A model generated the notes under the pieces. That model made no database searches and was not told the DNA's origin. It worked only from the letters and a program-made list of their open reading frames with translations. This document shows, in pieces, positions 25,691 to 37,473 of a DNA stretch of 64,000 nt. Both the position numbers and the translations under genes were made by a program. The stretch comes from Heloderma charlesbogerti (lineage: Eukaryota > Chordata > Lepidosauria > Squamata > Helodermatidae), in the NCBI GenBank assembly GCA_026122225.1, contig JANEZZ010001491.1, positions 62,001 to 126,000 on the forward strand. Reading direction: 5' to 3'. The stretch's first letter is position 1, and the number at the start of each line of letters is the position of its first letter.

Positions 25691-27245
25691 CCTGCGCCAT
25701 CCTGAGCAGTGGGGCAAACCAGGGCTGGCAAGGCCACCGCGGAGTTACGAGTATGCACTTGGTACTATCTGTCCCAATCTCTGCAAGCACTTTAGAGGGA
25801 ATGGAGGGAACAGATAGAACAACAACCCTGTCCATTGGAGGAGGAAGGTATCTCCCAATGAGCCCGTGCTGTGGCCCACCTAACTGCAGAAAGCTTGGCA
25901 AAGCGCATTGTGCTGTGAGGCAGAAGTCCACCTCCAGCATGCCCTAGCGCTGTTCAACGCCTATTTGTGGGAGGTCAGTTTGGTCCAACTGAGTTAGTCA
26001 GCCAAGACGTCATCTGCTCTGGCAACATGGATAGTGACCAGTCCGATCAGACGAGGTGAATACCACCAAAAGATCTCTAGCGTTAGGAGCAAGGACTGGA
26101 AGTGATCTCATACCTCCTTCCTTGCAACAACTGTTGTATTGTCCAAGGTGACCTGGACCAGTCTGCCCACTAGGTCCACCTTGAATGCCTAAAGGGCCTT
26201 TTTCACCACCATGAGCTCTAGGAGGTTGATGGGTTGACTCACCTCCATGGCCGACCATTGTCTGTGAACCATGAGGCCAGAGCAATGAGCTCCCCATCCT
26301 GAGAATGATGCCTCCGTAGTTACTACTCAGGATGGTGAGGGTTGAAGGAACAGTATGCACTCCAATAGGTTGGCTGGTACTGTCCACCACTGTAAGGAGT
26401 TCCTGATGTCTTGCAGAAGCTGCAACTTGGTCCAATGGGCATCCCACTTGGTATTGAAATTGCATATGAGCCAGTTCTGGAGAGGCCTCATATTCAACAG
26501 AGCGTAGTGGACTACAGATGTCACTGCAGCCATAAGATGACATTTTTTGATTGAGGCAAAGTCCCAGGCCCTGAAGGAGATTGCAGGTCACCTCTATTGA
26601 CCAAAGAAAAGGACTCCATGTCAAGGCTACCAACAGCCAATCGTCAATACATGGGTACACCCTGATGCCTCGCATCTGACGATGGCAAAAGACCACTGCC
26701 ATACATTTGGTGAATACTCCGGAAGCGGTGGAGAGGCCAAAACGTAGCACCTGGAACTGGTAGGCATTGGTACCGATGAGAAAACGGAGGTAACACTGGT
26801 ACCACTCTTCTGTGGTGATGTGAAAGTATGCATCCTTGAGGTGGATAAGGGTGAACCCTTATCTCCTTTGGAGAGAAGAGGAAGTATTGATGCTAGAGAG
26901 ATCATACAGAACTTCCTGGAAGAAATATAAAGATTTAGCTCCTGTAGGTCTTGTAGGTCGGCTGAAGTCCTCCATCCTTCTTTGGTACCATGTAGTCCCT
27001 TGAGTAGAAACTGTCCTGAAGTTGGGCATGTGGGACTGGCTCAATTGCTTCCTTCTCGAGTAGTGTCTGAACTTTGAGGTAGAGGCCCTGAGACTGAGTG
27101 GTCACACATATGGTACTGAGCAGAGGAAGGACATTAAACCCAATCTGGTAGTCCCTGCAGACTATGGAAAGGACCCAGGAATCCAATGTTGTGCCATGCC
27201 AGATGATAAGATGACAGAAGGGATGAAAGAGAAGGGGGTTTGAGT
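25690..27245 (-). pseudogene. DIRS reverse transcriptase and RNase H remnant
   Basis: Read on the minus strand with frameshifts. 27186-26935 has LLEKEAIEPVPHAQLQDSFY and YMVPKKDGG. About 26860-26640 has the fingers/palm (IHLKDAYFHIT, CYLRFLIGTNAYQFQVL, FGLSTASGVFTKCMAVV) and YPCIDDWLLVA, the YxDD region, where DIRS elements usually have Y(I/L)DD. RNase H follows at about 26330-26010: TTEASFSGWGAHCSG, INLLELMVVKKAL, VTLDNTTVVA, HVARADDVLADLLSW. The first catalytic Asp is Glu here. 25940-25690 matches the segment after RNase H (ILVTPRWPCQPWF), sometimes linked to a Dam-like methyltransferase; too little is left to call that domain. Confidence 0.85.
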
Positions 27246-27253
27246 TAAAGGTG

Positions 27254-30157
27254 CTACTTATTTCTGCTGTCAGTTTTGCAGTGATAATTACAAAACTTCA
27301 AAGTCGAAAAGGACTTCCCTGACGCCACGGACTGAGAACGCTGCTGTTGCAAAGGCCCCAATTGTTGTGGTTGATATCTGATGGTAGAAGCTTGGAACCA
27401 GCGCTGTTGTCTGGATGGCTGCTGGACCGTGAACCCCATGGTATGGGCCCTCTGGACCAAGTCTAATGCATCAACAGTTTTTGGATTAAACAGACCCTCA
27501 ACCACCGAAGAGCAGATCTTCAATGCAGGCTCTAGTTTCCTGTGGAAGGCCAGCTGACCTCAACTAGGTGTGGTGACTCATGGCGATGGAACCGATGAGT
27601 ACTTATGAGTGGCAATAGACCTAATGACGAGGTGTATTTATCTGTTGTCTCGAGAGCTTCATTGCCTCAGATAGTTCCTTCTTGTCATCCAGAGGATGTT
27701 CAAAGAGGTGGCTAACCTTATCCCACAAAAGCAGCTGTTATCCAGGCATAGCCACCTGGTAATTTTTACCTCCATCGGCGCTGAAGAATATAATCTCTTC
27801 CCAAGTTAGTCAAGGAATCTGTCTTACTTATTGGTTGGGGAAGAATGTTCCCTCTGAGACTTCCCCTGTGCCATCTCGATGACTATCAAATTAGGGGCAG
27901 AGTGTTTAAACAGGTACCCTGCGTTAGCTTCCCGCAAACCATACATTCCCTCTAAGCGCTTGATTGTTGGTGGCATAGTGGAGGGGGCTTTCCAGGATTG
28001 TTTAATAGTCTCTTCCAATACAATAGGTCTGCATTCATCATGTTGAAAACTGGATCCTGCACTGTGGAGGTCACTTGATGGGTTTCCAAGCCCAGGGACT
28101 GTGCCATTCTCAGAACCTGATTAGGAAATTGTCCAAGGTCCTCTGACAGTGAGATAGTGTCAGGGATGGATCTGAGCCATAGAATCCCAAAGCAGCTCTG
28201 ATTCTGAGGAAGAGATACAATCCGTGGGAGAGGAACTGCTCGCTTTTCAGAGGCGCAGCTGGAGGGAAAGCCCCCCTCTGCTCACATTTCTAGGAGTGAC
28301 AGTGACCCTGGCATGGAGAGGGAGGGACAACTTGAGCTTCTAGACGCGAGGCGCAGAGACAGGCAGGAGGTTGTGGGCGCCGACAGGAGGCACTCAGCCC
28401 GACTAGCGTGACGACAACAGCTGCGCCCCAAGGCCCCATGAGATAGGGGGGGACTCTCCCCTCCTATTCCTTAAGTTCAGAGACTTGCCGTGCTTTTCTT
28501 CAAACGGAGACCAACTGACGTTCCTAATACTCAGAATCCCCTGGTAGGCTGCTCCTTTGAGTTTTCCACTTAGTCTCAGGCAATTAGCATCTGTAAGCGT
28601 CATTAGGTTCAATGGAAATAAAGCCTTGGAAAAGAGCCCTTTTGTCTGCATGTTGATTCTGGCTACTTGAGGATTTCAGAACACAACAGGGGCATTCCTG
28701 ACAGATAGCATCATTTGACCCCAAAACAGCATCAGGCGAAGAAATGGTCACAGGGCAGGAAGACTAAGACATGGTGTCAGTCTGATATCCTTCCATACCA
28801 GAGAGTGGAGATTCTCCCAGTGAAGCTTGAGGTAGGGCTTATTTATCAGCCTCCTTGCAAGGAAGCAACGAAATGTGATTTGTGGTAGTGGTTGTAGCAT
28901 GGCCGGTGGTTGTTGGGGAGGCAGAACAGCTTGCAACTGAGGTGTTTGTCGCTGCTGCAGAGCAGGAGCTGCAAGAAAAATGTCTTCTTGATCTGGTGGT
29001 CTTCATACTGTAGCCAATGGCCGCCAGTGGGGAGGGTCATGATGACGAGGAGAGAAGTAGGCACCATAAAGATCATCACAGTCTTCAAGCCAATCATGGG
29101 ATCTCCTGTATTGGGAGTCCCAAGTCCAACATCTCTCCCAGTCAGAAAATGGGGATATGGACTGCTCTTCACCATAGTTCCACTTGTAAAAATTAGGGGG
29201 ATGACCTCTACTGAAAGAAGCCACCGAGAAGAGCAAATCCGGGGATCCCAGACATTGGTCTCAGAATATGGCCAGTACAGACGAGGTGGGAAAGTGGGTG
29301 GATTAGTTGGAGATGGGTCCCTGTTCTCACCCTCTGGTGTCGTTGTGATCAGAATGGGGTCTGCCACAGGAGTTGGATTTATCATTGGAATTGGTGAGAA
29401 TAACATTGGTGGTACAGGAGGTATGGTCATCGGTACAGGTGTCTATGTTCTATCCTGAGGAATTAGTGGAGCAATGGGAGACATGGCCAGTACTGTTGGT
29501 TGCTGTTTATCCCAAGATACCACAGCCAAATCTGGAGGAGCAGTCGGAAGTGAAGTACACACTCGATTCCATGTTGGGGTACTGGGAGACACAGCCGGTA
29601 CAGAGGGCTGCTGTTGATCCTGAGATGCCAGAACAGGATCAGGGAGAGTGATAGGACTTGAGGGATGCACTCGATCCCTAGTAAAGTCATCCAACTTTTT
29701 AGAAGTCTTTTCCTTCTGTCTAGGTTCCAAAGAAGACAGACTCGCCTGTTCTGAAGCTTTAGCCTTTATGGTCAGCTTCTTAGCCAGTGAAAACGCCAAA
29801 GATCAGCCTAGAGTGGGGGGATCTTATGTACTCAGAGGAATATGATATTGAGGGGAAGATATCCTAAACTCTGGAGCAGGCTCCCCTGTGGCAGGCAAAC
29901 TCCCTGAGGGTGAGGTTGGCTTCTCTGCCATACCCTTTGGCTCCTCTGCTGCTTCCAATGCTTGTTTCCAAAGAGCGGCATTCAACGGGTCAGAACAATT
30001 TCGCTTTGCCTGCTTCAAAAAAGCTTGGCAATGAGGACAGCCTCGACAATGTGGCCTTCTCCAAGGCAAAAGCAGCAAAGAGAATGTCCATTGGTTGATG
30101 GTAACTTGCCCTCATAAGGGACACACTTTCTAAACAGTGCCTTAAGGGCCATTTGCT
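27254..30157 (-). pseudogene. DIRS gag-like region remnant
   Basis: The proposed start is the Met at 30157 on the minus strand. It is followed by a zinc-finger-like stretch (CCFCLGEGHIVEA, then after a one-base frameshift CPHCQAFLKQAKRN). 29800-28450 is poorly conserved and Pro/Ser-rich. 28160-27820 carries the conserved gag block: SLSEDLGQFPNQVLRMAQSL, then SWKAPSTMPPTIKRLEGMYG and LREANAGYLFKHSAPN, with QGKSQREHSSPTNK. The rest to 27254 is Gln-rich near the end (RYQPQQLGPLQQQRSQS). At about 2.9 kb it is long for this family, so unrecognised insertions may lie in the middle. Plus-strand frames here are shadows. Confidence 0.75.
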
Positions 30158-30324
30158 CAAGGGCAATCGCAGGATCATGAAAAAAATTACAAATAAAACA
30201 ATGCAAAAGAGTAAAGACAGAAAAACTCTGATAAAAAGAAGACAGAATAGAGCCTCAGCTTTTGAAGTACTTTCATAATGAACTGAATGTAAGAGAAGTT
30301 CCCTTACAAGGCTACCACAATGGC

Positions 30325-30493
30325 AGTATAACGAGAACTGAGGGAATAAGCAACAACCCGCTAGGGATATGCACACTGGGATGCTGGGGAAAAGGTTCCT
30401 GCCAAAACTCTTCAGCTATAGAAGTCTCCTGAGTCGAGGCCCCGTGCAGGCACAAGGCCCATATCTGTGATGCACAGAGACCATGAAGAAGAA
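30325..30493. repeat. DIRS left inverted terminal repeat
   Basis: Inverted match to 20686-20845. The outer edge is at ccatgaagaagaa (30481-30493), defined by where similarity to the internal complementary region at 20966-21002 stops. Confidence 0.85.
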
Positions 30494-31411
30494 CCACTAA
30501 TTTTTCCTGATCAATTCTTAACTTCATGAATAGGAATCAACGTTAGCTAGATAAATATTAAAATGCCTGCCAAACCAATATTGGCAGGGAGCGGTGTTTT
30601 CTTTAACAGCATGGACTACTTCACACCTGTTAGAGCTGTATTTTTCATCCTTGAGGTTTATGGCATATTTGGAAGAATTGCAACTGACATCTGAAAGAGA
30701 ACTGCACAAAGAAATTCCTGTTTAATTCAGTAAATTAATCCTGCTTGTGATCTAAGCAGTATAAGCTATTAAGGCCATGACAGTACTGTGCTCCCCTGTA
30801 TTTAAGGCTATGTCAAAATGACAAACACAGTTTGAAGATTGATTTCCTCTTTCCTTGGGTACATGATGAAAATGTTGCAATAAAATTTAAAACTTTAATC
30901 ATTTTCAGTGCCTATTTAGGATGAATGGTGTTTTGTAGCTGCATTCTAACAAGTCAAAAATCATGCTGAAGCATATTAAAAATTGAAATTGATGTTACTC
31001 TGTGATCCAGCAGCTTACTGTAGTATAGATAAAAGAAAACTGTTCACTGAAAAACAAAAGCTTGGTGATTTGAGCTACTACATTTGTAACCTTAAATAAG
31101 TTCAATTTTCTCTAGTAGGATGAGAGAGAGAACTAGATCGAGATACCATTCTCCCTCACTTTCTTATACCACCAAAGAGATTAGACGGCACTGATCATCT
31201 GTGCATTGAAGATAACAGGAGGAGACACCTGGACTCAGCAAGCAAGCAATCAGCACTACTGGTGCATAAAGAAGCTTTACATGCTACATCACCCACAGTG
31301 CATCCTATGGAGAATCAGATCCTGAAGGAAGGATATCCAAGCACAAAACCTGGTTTCCATGCGTGGGTCACCTTTGCAGGATCACAGTAAATTAATTTGG
31401 CCTCACACATC
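30494..31411. other. CHN1 intron, nothing recognised
   Basis: Unique-looking AT-rich flank of the DIRS element. Confidence 0.5.
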
Positions 31412-31419
31412 ATCTAGAT

Positions 31420-31553
31420 CAGGAGTGGGCAACCTGTGGCCCTCCGTATGTTGAACTGCAACTCCCATCAACCTCAGCCAGCATGGTTCATGGTAAGGGA
31501 TTATGGGAGTTGTAGTCCAACAACATTTGGAGGGCCACAGGTTGCCCGCAGTG
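31420..31553. mobile_element. hAT-type MITE (family C), intact
   Basis: A 134-bp element with inverted ends (caggagtgggcaacctgtgg; ccacaggttgcccgcagtg). It is flanked by a perfect 8-bp direct repeat, atctagat, at 31412-31419 and 31554-31561. That duplication fits the nTCTAGAn preference of one hAT group, so this copy fixes the family assignment. Confidence 0.88.
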
Positions 31554-31561
31554 ATCTAGAT

Positions 31562-32347
31562 GAATGTAAGAGCCTACAGTTTGTAAATATGGTGTCCCAA
31601 TATCTGGGAAGGGTTAGTCACCAAATGGTTAAAGAACTGGCTTACATTCTAATAGTTGAATGTGTATCTATATCCCGTGAGTCCTGCTTTCTCTTACTTA
31701 CACAAACATGACACAATTAATGGCTGTCTCTACCTAAACCAATGAGTACCTGATGTAATAAGATAGGCAAAACGAAAGATAGCCGAGCATGATGCAAATC
31801 AAAACTATGATTTTTTAAAGCCAGCAGGAAATCACATCGATTTTTGAAGTTATTTGACTACTCTCCATGCCACCATCAACCATCCCTGAGAAGATGGCAA
31901 GTTTAACTCTTTCGCTGTACCTTTCCAGTTCTTCATGTTTGATAGATCTGCAGAATTCACAGAGAGGTATGTGGAGAGATATGTAACAGCACCTTAAGGA
32001 AGATGAATACTGCTTAATGTTTTAAAAAATAAACATCCAAACGTCAGGGCCAGCTCCAGGTTTAAAGGGGCTCTTAGCTCAATGCCCCTCCGATGTAGTG
32101 CATCTCCCTGGCTTGCCCGGCAGTAGCAGCGTTTCCCACAATGTCCCTAACATACTGTCATTCAGAGGCATTGTGGAGTGCTGCGGAATGGTGGCTACAG
32201 GGGAAATAAATCAAGTGAGGCTCAGGGCATGTGACAACAGGCTCTGCTGGTGCACTGAGGCCTGGCAGAACTAGAATGTAAACTAAGGAACAGTATTCAG
32301 TATTCAAATAAGCCTACAGTGTTTTTTTTAGCTTTCATGGTACCCAC
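31562..32347. other. CHN1 intron; possible MITE at 32043-32270
   Basis: 32043 starts cgtcagggccagctccagg, a phrase typical of another DNA-transposon end, but no matching far end could be set. Otherwise nothing recognised. It ends at the donor gtgggt of the next exon. Confidence 0.35.
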
Positions 32348-32403
32348 CTCAGATGTGCAGGTAACCCTCCTAGGATGGGGAGCTTCTTGTTGCAGCTGAT
32401 ATA
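32348..32403 (-). CDS. CHN1: CHN1 exon encoding YQLQQEAPHPRRVTCTSE
   Basis: A 56-nt exon with acceptor ccttctcctag and donor gtgggt. The first two bases complete the Leu codon begun by the exon at 34854 and it then reads YQLQQEAPHPRRVTCTSE, ending on a whole codon. The mammalian alpha2-chimaerin I remember has ITCTCE at the end; the beta form has APRPKRIICPRE. The shared HPRR...TCT wording points to CHN1. This N-terminal segment is specific to the SH2-containing (alpha2) isoform and helps hold the protein in its closed, inactive form. The split Leu is residue 20 by human numbering, a position mutated in human Duane retraction syndrome type 2 (from memory). Confidence 0.94.
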
Positions 32404-34051
32404 CTAGGAGAAGGCAGAGGTAAAATGGATTTCATTTTAATGCCTAACACAGAATTGATTTTAAAGTAAGCATTTGAACATTAACTTGTTTGTTTATGGA
32501 TTATTTAATGACATAGGGATCTCTCTGTACAGTGACCAGTTACCATGATCAATTTTTTGTATGCCACTTTTCCATTATAAATTATGCCCCAAAGTACAAT
32601 ACATAAGGAAAAAAGAAAGAAAAATATATAACTGAATATAAACATGTACATATCAGCTAAACATAATCAAAATAGCAACATGAACAGGAAGGATGGGGGA
32701 GTTAAATCCATTGCTTAGATCCAGCCCTGAACACCTTACAATATATTATACATCCACAAATCTCCATGGATTTGAAAGAGAACTGAAGGCACTTATGCAC
32801 ATAGGAAACATTCAACAGAAATACATCTTTTGGTTGCCAACAAGACCTCATTATAATAAAGGCTGAACAACCTTAATATTATGGGTTGTGGCATATCTTC
32901 CAAAGTGAACAAACAAACAAACCAAAAGGGCAAAAGCTCACTTTCTTTGCAAAAGGTTATTTTTTCAGAGATTTATTATTCTTATTTGCAACGAAGACAC
33001 CACACATGCATTTCTTCGTGACAAGTGCTGGATGTATGACTGTTGTGATTAATGATGTTTAATATAAGTGACACAATGAGTGCCAATTTTATCCTTTAAT
33101 CATCAGCTTGAAGACAAAAGCCTGCTTCAAGTCACTATATGTGTTAATGGTTTTTTTATTAAATAACTGGCTTGGCATGTGACAAGCGACTGATATAATA
33201 AGTTATGACTCAAAAGCTGCACAGTGGGACACTTAAGGGGCTCTGAAGCAGACAAAGGTTCTGACAATAGCGATTATGTAATAGCAGCTGTAGGCAGGGG
33301 AGTCTTAAAAAGTACTGCAGTTCCTTCGAGGCTGTGAAGAGAAAAGGCCTGGGCACAAATGAAATGAAGGTTGGCATTACCTCCATTTCAATACAGAACA
33401 GACTTAAATCATGGTGGAACACTATAACGAAACACTGATCATGACAGATAAGTCCTGTCGTCCAACTATTTGGCAGCACGAACCAATGCCCTAGAGTAAA
33501 AACACATGAAAGATGCACCACCACCAGCATCTCCTAATCTGTAAAAAACCAAAAAACAAATACATCCTTTGATCTATACCTACCAATTTTCAGATCCTGA
33601 GATCAAATATGGTGCTACCTTTCATCGTTCCAACTTCTGCTTATAAAGGAGTTCACACGCTAACAAAATTACACCAAATTCCATCTTGAAAGATACCTAA
33701 CTTTGCTCTTGTAAATCTAGACCCCACCCCCATGGTTTGGAAAAGATTATTGTTCAGGATTTGGATTTGTGAAGGTTTCTATCTGGATTTGCTCACTCTT
33801 CAAAGTATACAAGAGATCACGTGCAGATTTAAAATGAGGAGCTATCAGTTAAATGAAAAGGTTTTTCTGTCCTCTACAAGAGAGATGCAATGTGTAGCAT
33901 TATGCCCCCCATCCCCCCATCTAAACATGCCACAGCAGCTAAAGTCAATCATAATATTGGGCTTTAAATGCCATGGCTTTCAAATCCATGGCCTAGTTCG
34001 CACATAACACTAAGCCACGGTGTGGCTTCTTGAAATCTGGCTTCTCATGGA
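32404..34051 (-). other. CHN1 intron
   Basis: Unique-looking. From about 33990 a MITE-like start (ggcctagttcgcacataaca) resembles the ends of family B. No exon seen. Confidence 0.45.
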
Positions 34052-34352
34052 CCTGGTTTGCACATCACAATGGCAAAACCATGCCAGGGTGTAAGCTGCT
34101 TCCATGTTGCAAAATGACCTATGAATGCGTTCGTTGGTTGTTAGCATGGCATGTGAAACTGGACACGCTGGGTTGTTCATGGGTTAAACTACCTAGAGTT
34201 AACCTAAGAACAAACTGTAGGTTAACTCTGAGTTGTTTAACCCATAAACAACCCAGTGTATTCAGGTTTGCATGTCATGCTAACAACCTATAAACAAGCA
34301 TTCATAGGTCGTTTTGCAACCAGAAGTGGCTTGCACAATTTGCTGCCATGAT
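34052..34352. mobile_element. Foldback MITE, about 300 bp
   Basis: The arms are long inverted copies. Left blocks ttgcaaaatgacctatgaat, ggttgttagcatggcatg, gggttgttcatgggttaaac and agagttaacct all return inverted on the right (aggttaactct, gtttaacccataaacaaccc, catgtcatgctaacaacct, attcataggtcgttttgcaa). The turn is near 34203-34215. No coding capacity; superfamily unassigned. Confidence 0.75.
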
Positions 34353-34853
34353 GTACAAATGCACTTATGTGTCCAAAGCCACCCCACAAATAAACAAACC
34401 ATTAACCAGCTACAAACCACAAATAGAACCCATGGTTTGTTGCTGGCTTCCAAAGTCTGGCTTGTTTAAACCATAGCTTACTGCAATGTCTGAACACAGA
34501 ACTATGGCATATCCCTGGCCTGTTTGCGCTGCTGTCTGCCCTAAAACAGAGGTGCCCAGTAAGATGCGCCTGAAAACGAAACCACTCTGAAGCCTGGCAA
34601 AATGGGAGAGAAATAAACCAGAAGTAGGAAAAACAAGCCCCAGTTTGTTTGCTTGACAAACTGTGGTTAATATATACCATGATTTAGTGTTACATGTGTG
34701 AGTGCAAATAATTTAACAGGGGCCATTCACAAAGTGATGTAACAGAGACATCCTTGCTTTTGTGAGCTGATGAATTTAAAAATGCCAACAATACCACATA
34801 TATAAATGTATGTGTGTGTGGTGATTAATAATAAAATCTAATCAAATACTCAC
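34353..34853 (-). other. CHN1 intron
   Basis: 34390-34690 repeats motifs such as acccatggtttgtt and aaaccatagctta and may be the outer part of a larger MITE around 33990-34700. It ends at the donor gtgagt of the exon below. Confidence 0.4.
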
Positions 34854-34892
34854 AATAAGACTTCCAAACCGGTGGCCTGTATTCATCAGTAT
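34854..34892 (-). CDS. CHN1: CHN1 exon encoding TDEYRPPVWKSY
   Basis: A 39-nt exon with acceptor ttattttttcag and donor gtgagt. It opens with two bases (AT) that need a preceding G to make Asp, reads TDEYRPPVWKSY, and ends with one base (T) of the next Leu codon. In mammals alpha2-chimaerin begins MALTLFDTDEYRPPVWKSY, so the missing upstream exon should carry only about six codons and one base. The beta-chimaerin counterpart is AEEYQPPIWKSY; the D-E-Y-R-P-P-V reading again says CHN1. The first coding exon was searched for at higher coordinates as an inverted gccat followed by a donor and was not found. Confidence 0.94.
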
Positions 34893-36039
34893 CTGAAAAA
34901 ATAATCATACTCGTATAAACACCACAGCAGAAAAGCTGCCGATCTGTGGAAGATACTTGAGAGAGGCATTAATAAAATTCAGCAGATTTGCACTTAGCAG
35001 AAATGTTAGGTTCACTTAACAATTTCATTTTTCAAACTGATTATCCAAAGGCAGAACTTGAAATCAAGTAGTTCATTTTGCCCAAATGTATTCAATGTAA
35101 AAAGAACCCCAAACATAACAACTAAAATTGGGGAAAATATGAAAAAGGATAAAACTATGATAGCAAAGTTATTTTTTTCAACTTAAGACTGACTAAAATT
35201 AATGAAACATAAGACAAATGGAAGGTTTGAAACCCCTAAAAGAAGCACTAGTAACATACTTTAATACTACATAGCGATCTTCTCTTGATATGTTTTAAGA
35301 AATGTTGTGCAGTTGCTTCTCCTGATCAGGCTCTGAACTAGCCCTACAGTACTCCCAAGTGGCATCATTTACAGATGCCTGAAGCTATAGCTGAGCCCAG
35401 GGACTCATCTTCAAGGTCATCCCAAAGTCACCTGACCAGTCACAGATACTCACCAGTTCTTACCTTTGCATAGATGGGATTTTGTTCAGATTCTTAAAAT
35501 ATATCTTGTGACTTCCCAGTTATTGTTTATTTTAATACTGGCTTGTTTGTGTGTGCCTCAGGACACTTTAAATATCTATTAGTATTTATAACTTATAAAT
35601 ACAGTGTATTTGTATTGCAGTACATAACTGTGTTTATGTATACTTTATTGGTATCTGTCTCCCAGGTACATTTACAATCTGACTGTGCATACATGATCCT
35701 CATCCCATCCATTTTCTTTTGGCATTTCTGCTCTAAACCCAAAACAAAAATCACTGCCCCCGGACTACATGTCAATCTGGTCACAGGGCCAGTTTACAGG
35801 CATGGCTCACCATTCGTTAACTGTAGCATTAAAAGGCAACTTGTGTGTAGAATGAGCCATCACATCACAAACACCATGGAATCTTTGGCATAGACAGAGA
35901 TTTCACTTGATGTCAACTCAAACACAACGTTTTTCAGTGGGAGACAGTTTACACTAAGAGTCATCAAGCGAGCACATCCATATGTAAGCCTGTCTTTACA
36001 CTTAGTAAAACTTAAGCAGCATTTTAATTAAGCTTCTAG
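34893..36039 (-). other. CHN1 intron, nothing recognised
   Basis: Unique-looking AT-rich sequence containing the acceptor of the exon just below it. Confidence 0.5.
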
Positions 36040-36384
36040 AGAAGACTGTTTTGGCAGAACGTGAACCTTCCACCTTTACCAGAAACATATGCACGGAAAT
36101 TCATTTTAGAAGTAAATGATTTAGGTGAGGAACTACGTGTTCAACTATATGAACACACAGAAAGACTGAAAATGCTGGACTGGCAACACTACAGATACAT
36201 CTTCATTAAAAGAAATGAAAATGACTTAACTGAAAAACAAGGCTATTTTTTGCCAAAGCCAAAACATCTTGATCAAGTCTCAAACAAGCAGCAAGAAAAC
36301 TTTGCATTTAAGCTAATATTTATAATTCAGATGCCAGAAGGAGTGATTTATGCCATGCAGGTGTTCAGAAATGTTTTGTTTTGA
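36040..36384 (+). other. Unrecognised open frame with protein-like composition
   Basis: An open frame from the first codon after a TAG (near 36033) to 36384 reads RLFWQNVNLPPLPETY, then ARKFILEVNDLGEELRVQLY and EHTERLKMLDWQHYRYIFI. The balanced residues up to about 36210 look like real protein, while the rest is A-rich. There is no ATG at the start and no splice site or poly-A signal I trust. It could be a fragment of a transposon or retrocopy, or chance. I do not recognise a family. Confidence 0.25.
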
Positions 36385-37473
36385 AATACTGCCCACATGT
36401 TTTACTGCCTTAATGTTGTTTGAGCAACCTCAGGGCATCCACATTAGGGAACAAAATGCCAAAAATTATCTGATAAACATACTACATCAGTGACAACTAA
36501 GCAAAAGTTTTATGGTATTTTTCTGTGCTGTTTAGAGGGTGCTTGTATATTATTTTCAGATCATAAAAATACCACTCCTTAATTTTCTTTTTTTTTTTTA
36601 ATGAAGAGGCTGATGGTTATCCGCTGACACCCAGCACCAGCTGTGAGACTATAAGAGTGGGTGCCAGTCCCCCAGGGTTGGGACACGAGCTTCTCAGCAA
36701 GAAGTCTGCAAATGGCTGTACAATGGGGTACCAACACCTACCACTGCTGAATACTAGCACAGAAGACCTACACATTGCTTCTTTCCAGGGTGAGGTGAAG
36801 ACAGCAAGGAGACAGAACCATCCACTAACATCACAGACAGATCATAAGCAGCTGTCACTAGACCAGCAAACACCTAACAAGATACTTGGCCAGTGATGAA
36901 GTGGAACTTGAAGGACAGGGTGGACATTATAGGTGATATCCTACATCACACGAGTGGACTTCCACTTGCAGAATTGGACTTTTCCCCTCCTCTCCTCTCC
37001 TCTCCTCCCCTTTGCACCCCCACATGCTCCCCCCTCCCAGAAAAAATCTGCTCTGGAAGTTCCCACAACCCCGTTGGAGCAGATTTTGAGAATGCTCAGG
37101 GGTAAGAGGAATCACCCCTCCTATTGATGGAAAGCATCACACCAGTGGCAGGGGCTAATCCCTTATATTTACATATGATCCCAAAGAGGGATCAAATAAG
37201 TAACAAGGGGATTTCAGGAGCCTGAATTCTGTTTTCAGAAGCATAAACAACGGAATGGGGAGTATGTACTAAGATGGCCCCTCTGTGAGACTTTGTGACA
37301 ACAGTTTTTAATAAGTCGGCTTTCCTTAGAGTGACAACAAAACATTGGTGCACAAGGCTGACAGCATTTAGAAGACATCTTAACTGAAATCCATACGCAT
37401 GAGGAAGGCAAATTTACATAAAGTAATTTTGGCATGGCTTTATCACAGCCCACTCTAAAAACGAGGTTTAAAC
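36385..37473. other. CHN1 intron with CTCCT microsatellite
   Basis: A poly-T run at 36588-36600 and a (CTCCT)n tract at about 36980-37012. The frame at 36603-36896 is open from the T-run but has no recognised domain. No gene is supported. Confidence 0.4.

Larger units (their letters stand above)
20628..30493 (-). mobile_element. DIRS-like tyrosine-recombinase retrotransposon with nested insertions
   Basis: A single old element, inferred by joining pieces on the minus strand: left inverted terminal repeat (about 30325-30493), gag-like region (about 30157-27254), reverse transcriptase and RNase H (about 27245-25700), tyrosine recombinase (25690-25418, then 22378-21781, then 21276-21060), internal complementary region (20930-21002) and right terminal repeat (20628-20845). 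Removing the CR1-L3 (22379-25417) and the L1 piece (21277-21780) leaves about 6.3 kb, a normal size for a DIRS element. DIRS elements replicate through a circular intermediate and integrate with a tyrosine recombinase, leaving no target duplication; none is seen. All frames carry stops and frameshifts. Confidence 0.88.

Noticed and set aside
25690..25940. A Dam-like methyltransferase domain in the DIRS element
   Set aside because: Only a short segment after RNase H (ILVTPRWPCQPWF) is left; not enough to claim the domain.
28910..29458. 182-codon plus-strand frame rich in Gly/Val
   Set aside because: It is antisense to the degenerate gag-like part of the DIRS element and has no domain.
36603..36896. 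Open frame reading EADGYPLTPSTSCETIRVGA and onward
   Set aside because: It opens inside a poly-T run, lacks ATG and splice sites, and matches no family I know; kept only as a note.
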